Source: UBA6382 sp963617965
GTDB taxonomy: Bacteria; Bacteroidota; Bacteroidia; Bacteroidales; Bacteroidaceae
DNA: 64,000 nucleotides
Direction: 5' to 3'
Assembly (NCBI GenBank): GCA_963617965.1
Contig: CAVEQO010000005.1
Location: 1 to 64,000 of the forward strand
Below are positions 50,387 to 59,586 of the stretch, one piece after another. The position numbers and the translations under genes were made by a program. How positions within the stretch are numbered: position 1 is the first letter of the stretch; each line of letters begins with the position of its first letter. Below the pieces are notes generated by a model. The model searched no databases and had not been told where the DNA came from. It saw only the letters and a program-made list of their open reading frames with translations.

Positions 50387-51463
50387 ATGAACACATTCGG
50401 AAATATTTTCAAGCTCACATCGTTTGGCGAAAGCCATGGTACGGCCATAGGCGGAGTCGTTGACGGCATGCCCGCCGGCATAGAGTTTGACGAGGACTTG
50501 CTCTGCCGCGAGATGGCACGCCGCCGTCCGGGGCAGAGTGCGCTTACAACGGCACGCATGGAGTCTGACAAAGTCGAGATACTGTCAGGAGTGTTTGAGG
50601 GGAAAACCACCGGCTGTCCCATCGGTTTCATCGTGCGCAACACCTCGCAACACTCGAGCGACTATGACAATCTGCGCGGTATATTCCGCCCTTCGCACGC
50701 CGACTATACCTACTTCTCCAAATACGGCATCAGAGACCACCGTGGAGGAGGACGGTCATCGGCCCGCGAAACAATCACCCGGTGCGTCGGGGGAGCTTTG
50801 GCCAAAATGGCATTGAACCGGCTCGGCATAACCGTGCAGGCCTATACCTCGCAGGTGGGTGACATCCGCCTTGAAGGAAGCTATGCCGACTATGACCTCA
50901 CTCTCACCGAGACCAACAGCGTGCGCTGTCCTGACCCGGCAAAGGCTGCCCTCATGGAAAACCTCATAAAACAGGTCAAGACGGAAGGCGATACCATAGG
51001 CGGAGTGATCAGTGCAGTTGTACGAGGATGCCCCGCAGGACTTGGCGAGCCTGTCTTCGGGCGTCTGCAGGCACAGCTGGCTGCCGCCATGATGTCAATC
51101 AATGCGGCAAAAGGCTTTGACTACGGACAGGGGTTTGCAGGGTGCTGCGGACGTGGAAGCGGACAGAACGACATCTTTGTTGCCAAAACAGACGGAGAGA
51201 TCACCACGCAGACAAACAACAGCGGAGGCATACAAGGCGGCATCTCCAACGGGCAGGACATCTATTTCCGCATAGCCTTCAAGCCGGTGGCCACCCTGCT
51301 GTGTGACCAGAAGACAGTAGACATGCAAGGCCGCCCCGTCGTGTTCAGAGCCAAAGGGCGGCACGACCCATGTGTGCTGCCAAGAGCAGTGCCGGTAGTC
51401 GAAGCCATGGCGGCCATTGTCATTCTTGACAACTATCTCGTCAACAGAGCTGCAATACTGTAA
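50387..51463 (+). CDS. aroC: Chorismate synthase
   Basis: Seventh step of the shikimate pathway, EPSP to chorismate, needing reduced FMN. The 358 residues begin MNTFGNIFKLTSFGESHGT and show RRRPGQS, then GRSSARET and NGGIQGGISNGQDI (the last as SGGIQGGISNG). The ATG at 50387 is the family start. It supplies the substrate for the pheA operon but lies about 7 kb downstream of that operon. Confidence 0.95.
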   Translation: MNTFGNIFKLTSFGESHGTAIGGVVDGMPAGIEFDEDLLCREMARRRPGQSALTTARMESDKVEILSGVFEGKTTGCPIGFIVRNTSQHSSDYDNLRGIFRPSHADYTYFSKYGIRDHRGGGRSSARETITRCVGGALAKMALNRLGITVQAYTSQVGDIRLEGSYADYDLTLTETNSVRCPDPAKAALMENLIKQVKTEGDTIGGVISAVVRGCPAGLGEPVFGRLQAQLAAAMMSINAAKGFDYGQGFAGCCGRGSGQNDIFVAKTDGEITTQTNNSGGIQGGISNGQDIYFRIAFKPVATLLCDQKTVDMQGRPVVFRAKGRHDPCVLPRAVPVVEAMAAIVILDNYLVNRAAIL

Positions 51464-51506
51464 TGGGACACCAACGGAAAACTCTGCATTTTTTGTGAAC
51501 TGACAC

Positions 51507-51537
51507 TTTGCCGCAACACCGGAAACAACTACCTTTG
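51507..51537 (+). promoter_or_regulatory. Promoter of the first nitroreductase gene
   Basis: TTTG (51507-51510), 19 bp, TACCTTTG (51530-51537), a full consensus match; ATG at 51564. Confidence 0.72.
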
Positions 51538-51563
51538 CCTACATTCAGAAAAATATTACAGTC

Positions 51564-52076
51564 ATGGATTTCAAGGAACTATGCACCAAGCGTTTTTCCG
51601 TGCGCAGCTACACGGAAGAAGAAGTCAACGACACACAGCTGTCGTACATACTGGAGTGCGCACGGCTGTCGCCATCGGCGGTAAACCGTCAGCCATGGCA
51701 TTTTTACGTGGTCAGGAGCGGAGAGACCAAACAGCAGCTGCGGCAGTGCTACGACCGCAGATGGTTTGCCACCGCACCGCTCTACATAGTGTGCTGCATC
51801 CGCCATGACGAGGCGTGGATACGCCCATCCGACCAGAAAGAGCACGGCAACATTGACATTGCCATTGCCACGGAACATATATGTCTGGCTGCGGCAGACA
51901 TAGGACTGGGATCTTGTTGGGTGTGCCATTTCGACGCAGAACTGTGTCGGCAAATCCTGCAGCTGCCTGATGAGGAAGAGCCCGCCGTTATAGTGCCGAT
52001 AGGTCATGTGGCCGCCGACTGTCCGCAAAAGGAGAAGGTGCGCAAGCCGCTTTCCGAAACCGTGACGTACAAATAA
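51564..52076 (+). CDS. Nitroreductase family protein
   Basis: Flavin-dependent NAD(P)H oxidoreductase of unknown substrate. The 170 residues have the FMN-binding start KRFSVRSYTEEEV, then LECARLSPSAVNRQPWHF and, near the end, ADIGLGSCWVCHFD and VIVPIGHVAAD. Length is typical of the short branch. A ferritin gene follows with a 54-bp gap; sharing an iron- or redox-related context is possible but not shown. Confidence 0.85.
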   Translation: MDFKELCTKRFSVRSYTEEEVNDTQLSYILECARLSPSAVNRQPWHFYVVRSGETKQQLRQCYDRRWFATAPLYIVCCIRHDEAWIRPSDQKEHGNIDIAIATEHICLAAADIGLGSCWVCHFDAELCRQILQLPDEEEPAVIVPIGHVAADCPQKEKVRKPLSETVTYK

Positions 52077-52130
52077 ATGGGCTTAGGGCGGTTTTTGACA
52101 AACATGTTTAACAATATAAAATTCACTACG

Positions 52131-52652
52131 ATGCTAAGCAAAAAAATCGAAGAGGCTATCAACGCCCAAATCAACGCTGAAATGTGGTCGGCGTATCTGT
52201 ATCTGTCAATGGCAGCATTTGCCCACGCCAATGGCAACCCCGGTATGGGCAACTGGTATGAAGTCCAGTTCCAGGAGGAGCAGGACCACGCCAAGATCCT
52301 TTTCAACTATATAATCCAACGCGGCGGACGTGTGGAACTCAAACCCATTGACGCGGTACCCACCACATGGGATTCCCCACTGGCTGTTTTTGAAGCCACA
52401 CTTGCCCATGAGCAGAAAGTAACGGCTCTCATCAACAACCTTTTCGCTCTCACATCGGCAGAAAACGACTATGCCACACAGAGCATGCTGAAATGGTTTA
52501 TTGACGAGCAGGTGGAAGAAGAGGAAAATGCCCAGAACATCATTGACAACCTGAAAATGATCCAAGGCAACGGTTACGGTCTGTATATGCTTGACAAGGA
52601 ACTCGGAACCCGCACATATACCCAGGCCTCGCCTTTGGCGGCAAAGGCATAA
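52131..52652 (+). CDS. ftn: Ferritin
   Basis: Iron-storage 24-mer shell with ferroxidase centres. The 173 residues have the classical helices: INAEMWSAYLYLSMAAFA, EVQFQEEQDHAKILFNYI (Glu, Glu, His ligands) and FIDEQVEEEENAQNII. The ATG at 52131 gives the usual start; an in-frame ATG lies at 52077. It is followed by a terminator shared with the convergent SGNH gene. Confidence 0.94.
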   Translation: MLSKKIEEAINAQINAEMWSAYLYLSMAAFAHANGNPGMGNWYEVQFQEEQDHAKILFNYIIQRGGRVELKPIDAVPTTWDSPLAVFEATLAHEQKVTALINNLFALTSAENDYATQSMLKWFIDEQVEEEENAQNIIDNLKMIQGNGYGLYMLDKELGTRTYTQASPLAAKA

Positions 52653-52679
52653 GAGTAAACTCCAATACTGCATTACACA

Positions 52680-52721
52680 AAAAATCCCGTTGTCTGTTCA
52701 CTGACAGGCAACGGGATTTTT
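52680..52721. terminator. Bidirectional terminator after ferritin and the SGNH gene
   Basis: AAAAATCCCGTTG (52680-52692) pairs with CAACGGGATTTTT (52709-52721), with a CTGT/ACAG inner pair. The stop codon of the minus-strand SGNH gene (52698-52700) lies inside it. Confidence 0.88.
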
Positions 52722-53633
52722 CGTTTTCTGCAATGAGCTGTCCATCATGCACCTGAGCTTTGTCGTCAGTTTGCCGGCTCCGGTCATGTTCAGGTGGTCG
52801 GCATCATAGAAGTCCCCTGTTTCAAAAGTGGAGTCTGTACGAAAATCATAATACTCCACTGACGGATGCCGTTTCAGAACCCGTTTCAGGACTTCAGCGC
52901 GCACCGCAAGCTGGCGTACATCGCAGCCCATACGGAACGAGTGCCACACCGGTGTGGCCACAAGAACAAGGCGCACCCTCCGCCGCTCGCACCAGGTGCA
53001 GATACTGTCAAGCATAGAGGTGCAGAATTGCAGAGAACGCATATCTCCATACGTGTTGTCAACGGCGCGTTGTAACCCGTTGTCAACACCCTCCGCCAAC
53101 AGTGAGCGTATGCCGTATGAAGTGCCATAGCCGAGACTGTCCCAACTGAGACGCGATGGCTTCCACAGGCTTGTGAGTTTTTCCCTGAAAGGCTGTACGT
53201 GCAAGAACTCGAAACCGTATTCCGACAGTCTGCTGTGTATGTCACAGTCCATATAGATCCTGTATCGCACTGCCCAATACCGCAGATCGGGCTCAGCCTC
53301 AATGTCTTCAAACAAGGAGGTGTAGCTGCACGTCAATATCACCGTTTTCAGCCGGGGCATCGGATAGCGGGTCAACAGCCAATAGTCATAGCGGTAGGAT
53401 TGCGTGGGCTGTGCCAGTGAAAAGCAGCCCTCTCCAAGCATTGCCGGATTGATTCCGTAGAAGCCGTGGCTGTTGCCGAGTACGAGGGTTTTCACCCGGC
53501 CTGAGTTTTCAAGCATCCACCTGTGCTTGTCGCGCGCCGGATTGGGGATACTGCGCACATATATCTCCGCCGCCGCAATGACAGCGGCAACCAGCAAGGA
53601 GAAAACCAATATGTTACGGACAAAGCGTTTCAT
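52698..53633 (-). CDS. SGNH-like partner of MBOAT acyltransferase (DltD/AlgJ-like)
   Basis: Predicted membrane-anchored acyl-transfer partner. The 311 residues have one N-terminal membrane helix (~5-25), then a GNSH block (VLGNSHGFYGINP) and a late DADHLNMTGA, the Asp/His pair of SGNH/DltD-type domains. It overlaps the end of the MBOAT gene by about 1 codon, and such MBOAT-SGNH pairs O-acylate cell-surface glycans in other bacteria. What this pair modifies is not evident. Confidence 0.75.
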   Translation of the reverse strand: MKRFVRNILVFSLLVAAVIAAAEIYVRSIPNPARDKHRWMLENSGRVKTLVLGNSHGFYGINPAMLGEGCFSLAQPTQSYRYDYWLLTRYPMPRLKTVILTCSYTSLFEDIEAEPDLRYWAVRYRIYMDCDIHSRLSEYGFEFLHVQPFREKLTSLWKPSRLSWDSLGYGTSYGIRSLLAEGVDNGLQRAVDNTYGDMRSLQFCTSMLDSICTWCERRRVRLVLVATPVWHSFRMGCDVRQLAVRAEVLKRVLKRHPSVEYYDFRTDSTFETGDFYDADHLNMTGAGKLTTKLRCMMDSSLQKTKNPVACQ

Positions 53634-53634
53634 C

Positions 53635-55017
53635 TCAGAACTGGAAATAAATGAACTGCAACTGCTGTCCGCCAAGCAGAAGGCAACAGGTGAAACAAAC
53701 GGCATACAATGCATAGCGCACCGGACGATACCGCCACACTCCCTTGCTGCCGAACCGGAACGGATGGGCACTGTCCCGGGTGAGGTATTCCGTGGCAAAC
53801 AGGGCGACGGCCAACAGCAGCGGAATGCGTGAAGCCGTATTGGAAAACCCTCCGCCGAAAGCAAACAGACCGCCGAAGAACCTGAAGCCATCCGCAACGG
53901 TGGGGTTCCTGAAAAAGACCTGCGACAGGATGAAGACCATTACGGTGACAAACCAACTTGCCGCCAGTGGCATACGTATGTGTTTGGTTGTGACATTGAA
54001 CAAACCGTTCCATGTTCCCCACGCTATGAAGCTCCAGTTGGGACCGTGCCACAGCCCGCTCAGCATATAGAGAGCAAACACATTGAAATAGTGGCGCACA
54101 GGACTGCACCTGCTGCCGCCAAGAGGGAAATAGACATAGTCGCGCAGCCACGCCATGAGAGTCATGTGCCACCTGCGCCAGAACTCGCGTATGGTGGTGG
54201 CGAAAAAGGGATGGTTGAAATTGGTTGACAGCCTTATGCCAAACAGCTTTGCCGAACCTATCGCCATATCGGAATATCCAGAGAAATCACAATATACCTG
54301 CACAGTGAAAGCCAACAGCCCTATCCACAGGTCCACCGAAGCAAGATCACGATAGTTGCCGAACACATAATCGGCCACAGGAGCGCAGTTGTCAGCCACA
54401 AGCATCTTCTTCATCAGTCCCCAAAGGAACAGGCGCATACCATCAACGGCAAAGGCATAGTCAAACACACGTTTCACCGCAAACTGGGGCAACAGGTTGG
54501 CACCGCGCTCAATGGGACCGGCCACCAACTGCGGGAAAAAACAGATGAAGCTCAAGAACAGTTCCAGCGAACGGCACGCACGCAACTGCCCGCGGTAGAC
54601 ATCGACCACATAGGCTGTGAGCTGAAACGTGTAGAAACTGATACCTATTGGCAGAACAAGGTGGAGTGTGGGAACGTCGGCACTGATGCCAAACCACGAA
54701 AGCATTGCCGCCAGATTGTCCGCAAAGAAATTAAAGTACTTGAAAACCGCCAGCAGGCCTATATTGACTGTCACGGCGACCAGCAACCAACTCTTCCGTC
54801 TTCTCTTCATGCGACTGCTGCCAACAGCCTGCCCCAGAAAGAAATTCACTATACAGGCAGCCAGCATGAGCAGCAGGAAACGCCAGTCCCACCAACCGTA
54901 GAAGAACATACTAGCCAGCACCACCACCTTGTTCTGCCCGCCGGCCGATCGAAACGACCAATACAGCGTGAACACCACAGGGAGGAACGCCAGAAACGCA
55001 AGCGAATTAAACAGCAT
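53635..55017 (-). CDS. MBOAT family O-acyltransferase (DltB/AlgI-like)
   Basis: Multi-pass membrane enzyme that carries an acyl group to an extracytoplasmic acceptor. The 460 residues show many membrane helices, the VLPIGISFYTFQ stretch, YCDFSGYSDMAIG and the family centre FWRRWHMTLMAWLRDYVYFPLGG, with the catalytic His later in LSGLWHGPNWSF. It pairs with the SGNH-like gene downstream. It follows the small Feo-associated gene by 36 bp, but functional linkage to iron transport is not implied. Confidence 0.88.
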   Translation of the reverse strand: MLFNSLAFLAFLPVVFTLYWSFRSAGGQNKVVVLASMFFYGWWDWRFLLLMLAACIVNFFLGQAVGSSRMKRRRKSWLLVAVTVNIGLLAVFKYFNFFADNLAAMLSWFGISADVPTLHLVLPIGISFYTFQLTAYVVDVYRGQLRACRSLELFLSFICFFPQLVAGPIERGANLLPQFAVKRVFDYAFAVDGMRLFLWGLMKKMLVADNCAPVADYVFGNYRDLASVDLWIGLLAFTVQVYCDFSGYSDMAIGSAKLFGIRLSTNFNHPFFATTIREFWRRWHMTLMAWLRDYVYFPLGGSRCSPVRHYFNVFALYMLSGLWHGPNWSFIAWGTWNGLFNVTTKHIRMPLAASWFVTVMVFILSQVFFRNPTVADGFRFFGGLFAFGGGFSNTASRIPLLLAVALFATEYLTRDSAHPFRFGSKGVWRYRPVRYALYAVCFTCCLLLGGQQLQFIYFQF

Positions 55018-55053
55018 GTCAACAGTCTATCTTAGCAGCGGTCAGGCAATCTG

Positions 55054-55221
55054 TCATACAAGACTGTCATTTCCCGTCCCCGCCTTGACCTTGGCCTTGC
55101 ACTTGTCACAATTACCTCCACTGCAGCAGCCACGACCCTTGCGGGACGAAAAAGCAAGACGCAACGCCACGACAAAAGCCACCGCCACGACGAACAGCAA
55201 TACATAACTCAGCAAATTCAT
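55054..55221 (-). CDS. Small FeoB-associated Cys-rich membrane protein
   Basis: A 55-residue protein with one membrane helix (~4-24) and a Cys-rich tail (RGCCSGGNCDKCKAK). This matches the small FeoB-associated family found after feoB in many Bacteroidetes. It starts inside the feoB stop region (ATGA overlap). It may help FeoB assembly or Fe2+ handling; that is inferred from context. Confidence 0.75.
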   Translation of the reverse strand: MNLLSYVLLFVVAVAFVVALRLAFSSRKGRGCCSGGNCDKCKAKVKAGTGNDSLV

Positions 55222-57575
55222 ATCACGGCACACATTACGGCATACGCCAGATAGGCAACTAACCATGCCACCACACATTGTACGACCACCACAGCCACCG
55301 CGTACCGTGCGCCCAACTCGCGGTTAACGGCCGCCACAGCCGCCACACACGGAGTGTAGAGCAGGCAAAACACAAGCAATGACAACACCGACGGCAACGC
55401 AAGCACTCCATGCATGGCACCTGCCGACCCGAACATCACCAGCAAAGTGGACACCACGCTCTCCTTTGCCATGAATCCCGACAGCAACGAAGTGGTGATG
55501 CGCCAGTCGGAAAATCCAAGCGGACGGAATACAGGCGACATTAAACCGGCCATAGATGCCAGCATGCTGTCGCGGGAGTTGTCCACGACCTGCAAATGGA
55601 AATCAAACGTCTGCAGAAACCATATCACGATACACGCCACAAAGATTACCGTAAACGCACGCTGCAGGAAATCGCGGGATTTGTCCCACAACAGATGCAC
55701 CACATTTTTCAAACTGGGCATGCGGTAGTTGGGCAATTCCATCACAAACGGCACCGGCTCACCCCGGAACAGAGTCTTCTTGAATACGAGAGCCATGGCT
55801 ATGCCCACCACAATGCCTGTCAGATAGAGCGACACCATGACCCACACCGCACTGTCGGGGAAAAACGCTACCGAAAAGAACGCATATATGGGCAGCTTGG
55901 CCGTACAGCTCATGAACGGTGTCAGCAGGACGGTGAGCCGTCTGTCACGCTCGGACGGCAGAGTGCGGCTTGCCATGATACTCGGCACGCTGCACCCAAA
56001 TCCGATAAGCAGAGGCACGATACTGCGCCCGGAAAGACCTATCTTCCTCAGCAGCTTGTCCATTACAAAAGCTATGCGTGCCATATAGCCGCTGTCTTCC
56101 AGCAGCGAAAGGAAGAAGAACAGCGTGACTATTATCGGCATGAAACCAAGCACGCTTCCAACGCCCTGAAATGCCCCGTCGACCACCAGTGAACGGACAA
56201 CCTCGTTCACGTTGGCGGCGGAGAGAAACAAGTCAACCTCGCCGGTCACCCAGCCGATCCCCTCTTCAAGCCAGTCTTGCAGGCTCAGTCCTATTACACT
56301 GAACGTGAGCCAGAACACTACTGACATTATTGCCAGAAAACACGGAATGGCAGTCCATTTGCCTGTCAGCACACTGTCTATTCTGCGGCTGCGCACACGC
56401 TCTTTGCTTTCCTTTGGCTGGACTACGGTGTGGGCTGTGAGACCGGAGATAAACGAGAATCTCATGTCCGCCAAAGCTGCGGAGGGATCAAGACCGCGTT
56501 CCTCTTCAAGCTGGCGCAATATGTGGTCCACCGTGGCTTGCTCGTTGTCCGACAGCTTGAGGGCGTCACGCACCAGAGAGTCACGCTCTATCAGTTTCGA
56601 TGCAGCAAAACGTATCGGTATTCCGGCTTTTCCGGCGTGGTCTTCCACAAGATGCATTATGGCGTGAAGACACCGGTGTACGGCCCCGCCATGGTCACCG
56701 GCTTTACAGAAATCCTGCCGCATCGGGCACTCATGGTAGCGGGCAATGTGGACAGCGTGTTCCACGAGCTCGTCCACTCCCTGGTTTTTGCTTGCACTGA
56801 TGGGTATCACCGGCACGCCGAGCAGCCTTTCCATTTCGTTGATGTCAATGGCACCGCCGTTGTTGTCAACCTCGTCAATCATGTTGAGGGCTACTACCAC
56901 GGGTATATCCAGTTCAAGGAGCTGCATCGTGAGATACAGGTTACGCACTATATTGGTGGCATCAACGATGTTGATTATACACGAGGGCTTGCGCTCAATC
57001 ACAAAGCGGCGCGACACGATTTCCTCGCTTGAATAGGGGGAAAGGCTGTAGATGCCGGGCAAGTCCGTAATCACGGTGTCGGGATGGCCTTTTATCGGAC
57101 CGCTTTTCTGCTCCACGGTCACGCCGGGAAAATTGCCCACATGCTGGTTTGCCCCTGTAAGCTGGTTGAACAGAGTGGTCTTTCCCGTATTTTGGTTGCC
57201 TATAAGGGCAAACGATAGTTTCTCGGTCTTCGGCAACGGGTGTTCCTTTGCCTTGCAATGGAAGCGGCCCGATTCGCCAAGTCCGGGATGTTCGGTGTCG
57301 CGTAGTGCCATGTCTGCCTCAGAGGATTCTTTGGTGTCTTCCCCTTTTGCGTCTGCCGGAACAATGCCGATCTTGGCGGCATCGTCAAGGCGCAGGGTCA
57401 GTTCATATCCGTGGATCAGCAGTTCCATGGGGTCGCCGAGCGGGGCATATTTGACCAGCTTTACCCTCGTTCCGGGAATGACCCCCATGTCAAGGAAATG
57501 CTGCCGCAAAGCCCCGTCGCCGCCTACGGCAGTGATTACGGCTGTGTGCCCCAACTGCAATTCTTTAAGTGTCAT
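55218..57575 (-). CDS. feoB: FeoA-FeoB fusion, ferrous iron transporter
   Basis: Inner-membrane Fe2+ importer with an attached FeoA domain. The 785 residues start with FeoA (~1-75, LGHTAVITAVGGDG), then the G-domain: G1 GNQNTGKT (126-133), G2 GNFPGVTVE, G3 DLPG (171-174) and G4 NMID. The rest is a long membrane region with Gate-like repeats. The fusion is typical of Bacteroidetes. The small Cys-rich protein follows with overlap. It lies in the minus-strand run downstream of plsC. Confidence 0.93.
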   Translation of the reverse strand: MTLKELQLGHTAVITAVGGDGALRQHFLDMGVIPGTRVKLVKYAPLGDPMELLIHGYELTLRLDDAAKIGIVPADAKGEDTKESSEADMALRDTEHPGLGESGRFHCKAKEHPLPKTEKLSFALIGNQNTGKTTLFNQLTGANQHVGNFPGVTVEQKSGPIKGHPDTVITDLPGIYSLSPYSSEEIVSRRFVIERKPSCIINIVDATNIVRNLYLTMQLLELDIPVVVALNMIDEVDNNGGAIDINEMERLLGVPVIPISASKNQGVDELVEHAVHIARYHECPMRQDFCKAGDHGGAVHRCLHAIMHLVEDHAGKAGIPIRFAASKLIERDSLVRDALKLSDNEQATVDHILRQLEEERGLDPSAALADMRFSFISGLTAHTVVQPKESKERVRSRRIDSVLTGKWTAIPCFLAIMSVVFWLTFSVIGLSLQDWLEEGIGWVTGEVDLFLSAANVNEVVRSLVVDGAFQGVGSVLGFMPIIVTLFFFLSLLEDSGYMARIAFVMDKLLRKIGLSGRSIVPLLIGFGCSVPSIMASRTLPSERDRRLTVLLTPFMSCTAKLPIYAFFSVAFFPDSAVWVMVSLYLTGIVVGIAMALVFKKTLFRGEPVPFVMELPNYRMPSLKNVVHLLWDKSRDFLQRAFTVIFVACIVIWFLQTFDFHLQVVDNSRDSMLASMAGLMSPVFRPLGFSDWRITTSLLSGFMAKESVVSTLLVMFGSAGAMHGVLALPSVLSLLVFCLLYTPCVAAVAAVNRELGARYAVAVVVVQCVVAWLVAYLAYAVMCAVI

Positions 57576-57584
57576 AAACGGGTT

Positions 57585-58337
57585 TTATATAGTCTTGTAT
57601 TTGTCGGGGAGGGCAGAGTTGATTGCCTCGTATGACTGTTGCGAAAGCCGCTTTATGTTGTCGTGGCCCTGCCCCTGCGGATAAACAACATCGTGAATTA
57701 CCAGTTTCATGCGGTGGAAATTCACGAAATTGATGCCTCTGGTACGCGGAAGAACATCAAAAGAACCGTCTATAGTAACCGGCACCACAGGCAACTGCAG
57801 TGCATCGGCAAGAAAGAACGCTCCGTTCTTGAAAGGAACCATCTTGCCGTTGAAAGTTCTGGAACCCTCGGGAAATATCATGAGAGACGTGCCGTCCTTC
57901 AGGATTTTCCTCGCGTTGACTATAGTGTCTTTTACTCCCCTGGGAGAACTCCGGTCCACAAAGATGAAGTCGGCCTTGTAGCACGCCTCTCCCACGAGCG
58001 GCACCTTGCGGAGCGACTTCTTCATCATCCACTTGAAATTATGGCCAAGCAGTGCGTACACCAGAAATATGTCCATGGCTCCCTGGTGATTGGCCACAAA
58101 CACATAGGATGCATTTTTGTCAAGCCGGCCGCTTCCCTCAACTTCAAGCGGCAGCAACAGTATGCGGCAGAACACCGTTCCCCACAACTTGGCAGGATAA
58201 TAGCTCCACACTTTGGAGTGGGGAAACAGGCTGCATGACACTATTGTAACCAACGCCGTGAGCAAGGTGGCTACAATCAGTATCGGTGCGGCTATGCACA
58301 ACTGGTATGTGCGGTAAAGGATTTTCAGTATTGTCAT
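57585..58337 (-). CDS. plsC: 1-acyl-sn-glycerol-3-phosphate acyltransferase
   Basis: Makes phosphatidic acid at the membrane. The 250 residues have the catalytic HQGAMD (HX4D, motif I as NHQGAMDIF), motif II-III FPEGSRTF and the P-type motif VPVTIDGS. A membrane helix lies near residues 10-32. It is 9 bp upstream of feoAB. Confidence 0.88.
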   Translation of the reverse strand: MTILKILYRTYQLCIAAPILIVATLLTALVTIVSCSLFPHSKVWSYYPAKLWGTVFCRILLLPLEVEGSGRLDKNASYVFVANHQGAMDIFLVYALLGHNFKWMMKKSLRKVPLVGEACYKADFIFVDRSSPRGVKDTIVNARKILKDGTSLMIFPEGSRTFNGKMVPFKNGAFFLADALQLPVVPVTIDGSFDVLPRTRGINFVNFHRMKLVIHDVVYPQGQGHDNIKRLSQQSYEAINSALPDKYKTI

Positions 58338-58345
58338 GATTCATG

Positions 58346-59536
58346 TTATTTTGACCGTTCTTGTGCTTTCAGGGTAATTATGCAGACCTCGCTCCAGGCA
58401 CCGAAGCGAAACGGCACGGCACCAAGTCCCAACCCGACAGACACCACGAGACAGCGGTCGCCCTCGAAATACTGGCCGCCCCATTCCCGGTAGACCAGAG
58501 AGGCAGGACTCCATTTCCCGAGTTTGAACTGCATACCGTGGGTGTGTCCCGAGAGAGTGAGCTGCGCATCGGTCTCACTGAGTACGCTGCGCCGCCAATG
58601 GCTTGGATCGTGCGTCAGCAGTATCTTGAACGGGCTGCCGCCGGATGTGGGGATTCCCCGGAGAGCTTTCGGAATGTCTGCAAGGCTCGGAAAGGGAGGA
58701 TTGCCGTCGTTCTCCACTCCCACCACGATGATACTGTCACCGTCTTTGCGCACTGTGGCATTGGCGTTGCGCAGTACCGTCCAGCCACAGCGCTGTTCGA
58801 TCCCGACAAGGTTCTCTATGTCTGCTGTCTGTTCTTGCTTTGTGGCGAAATTGCGGTATACACCGTAGTCATGGTTTCCGAGAACAGAATATACCCCGCA
58901 GGGGGCTGTAAGGCGCGACAACTCGCCGACAAAAGGCAACGCTTCCTTTGACTCAAAATTGACCAGATCGCCTGTAAATACAATCATGTCGCCTTTCTGG
59001 GCAAGCACCTTGTCAACCAGTTCCGCCACTCTTGCAGTGTCATTGCCATAGGTGCCAAGATGCAGGTCAGAGATATGCACCACCCTGAAGCCGTCAAAGA
59101 CCCCGGGGAGCTCCTTGCTGCCGTATGTGTACTCTGTCACATCAATTCTTCTGTTTCCGATTGTAAAAGCCATAGCAACCATTGTTATACCAAGTACGGC
59201 CAACACCGCACCCAAATACAGCGCGGCAAGCCTCAAACGCCCCTCCTTTCCGAAGGCTCTTGCCAGCAGCGTACACACGCCCACCGCCGTTTCCGAACCG
59301 GCTATCCCCATGCATACGCACAGAAGCAGACGCCAACAGGCAGACGAGGAACCGCCGGCAAAGGCGAACGTCAGGAAGCAAGTCATGCCCGCAAGTTCAA
59401 TAGCGGTAACCGCACACAGAATCCGCTTCCAGTGTTTCAGTTCTGGCCTGCCGCGCAGACAACCGAAATAGACCGACAGCGGCGGAAGCACTGTCATCAG
59501 GCTAAAGACCAGTCCTGTTTTCAGGAAAAACGTCAT
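58346..59536 (-). CDS. Membrane-anchored metallophosphoesterase
   Basis: Predicted metal-dependent phosphatase. The 396 residues start with about four membrane helices (~4-140), followed by the calcineurin-like domain with DLHLG (metal-binding Asp/His), VFTGDLVNF, LGNHDYG and SGHTHGMQ. The substrate is unknown; some members act on lipid-A or UDP-linked precursors. It lies 8 bp upstream of plsC. Confidence 0.88.
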   Translation of the reverse strand: MTFFLKTGLVFSLMTVLPPLSVYFGCLRGRPELKHWKRILCAVTAIELAGMTCFLTFAFAGGSSSACWRLLLCVCMGIAGSETAVGVCTLLARAFGKEGRLRLAALYLGAVLAVLGITMVAMAFTIGNRRIDVTEYTYGSKELPGVFDGFRVVHISDLHLGTYGNDTARVAELVDKVLAQKGDMIVFTGDLVNFESKEALPFVGELSRLTAPCGVYSVLGNHDYGVYRNFATKQEQTADIENLVGIEQRCGWTVLRNANATVRKDGDSIIVVGVENDGNPPFPSLADIPKALRGIPTSGGSPFKILLTHDPSHWRRSVLSETDAQLTLSGHTHGMQFKLGKWSPASLVYREWGGQYFEGDRCLVVSVGLGLGAVPFRFGAWSEVCIITLKAQERSK

Positions 59537-59586
59537 CTGTTCTTTGTGTCAGTCTTATTCTCTTCCCGCACCGCCAGTGCAGGCTG

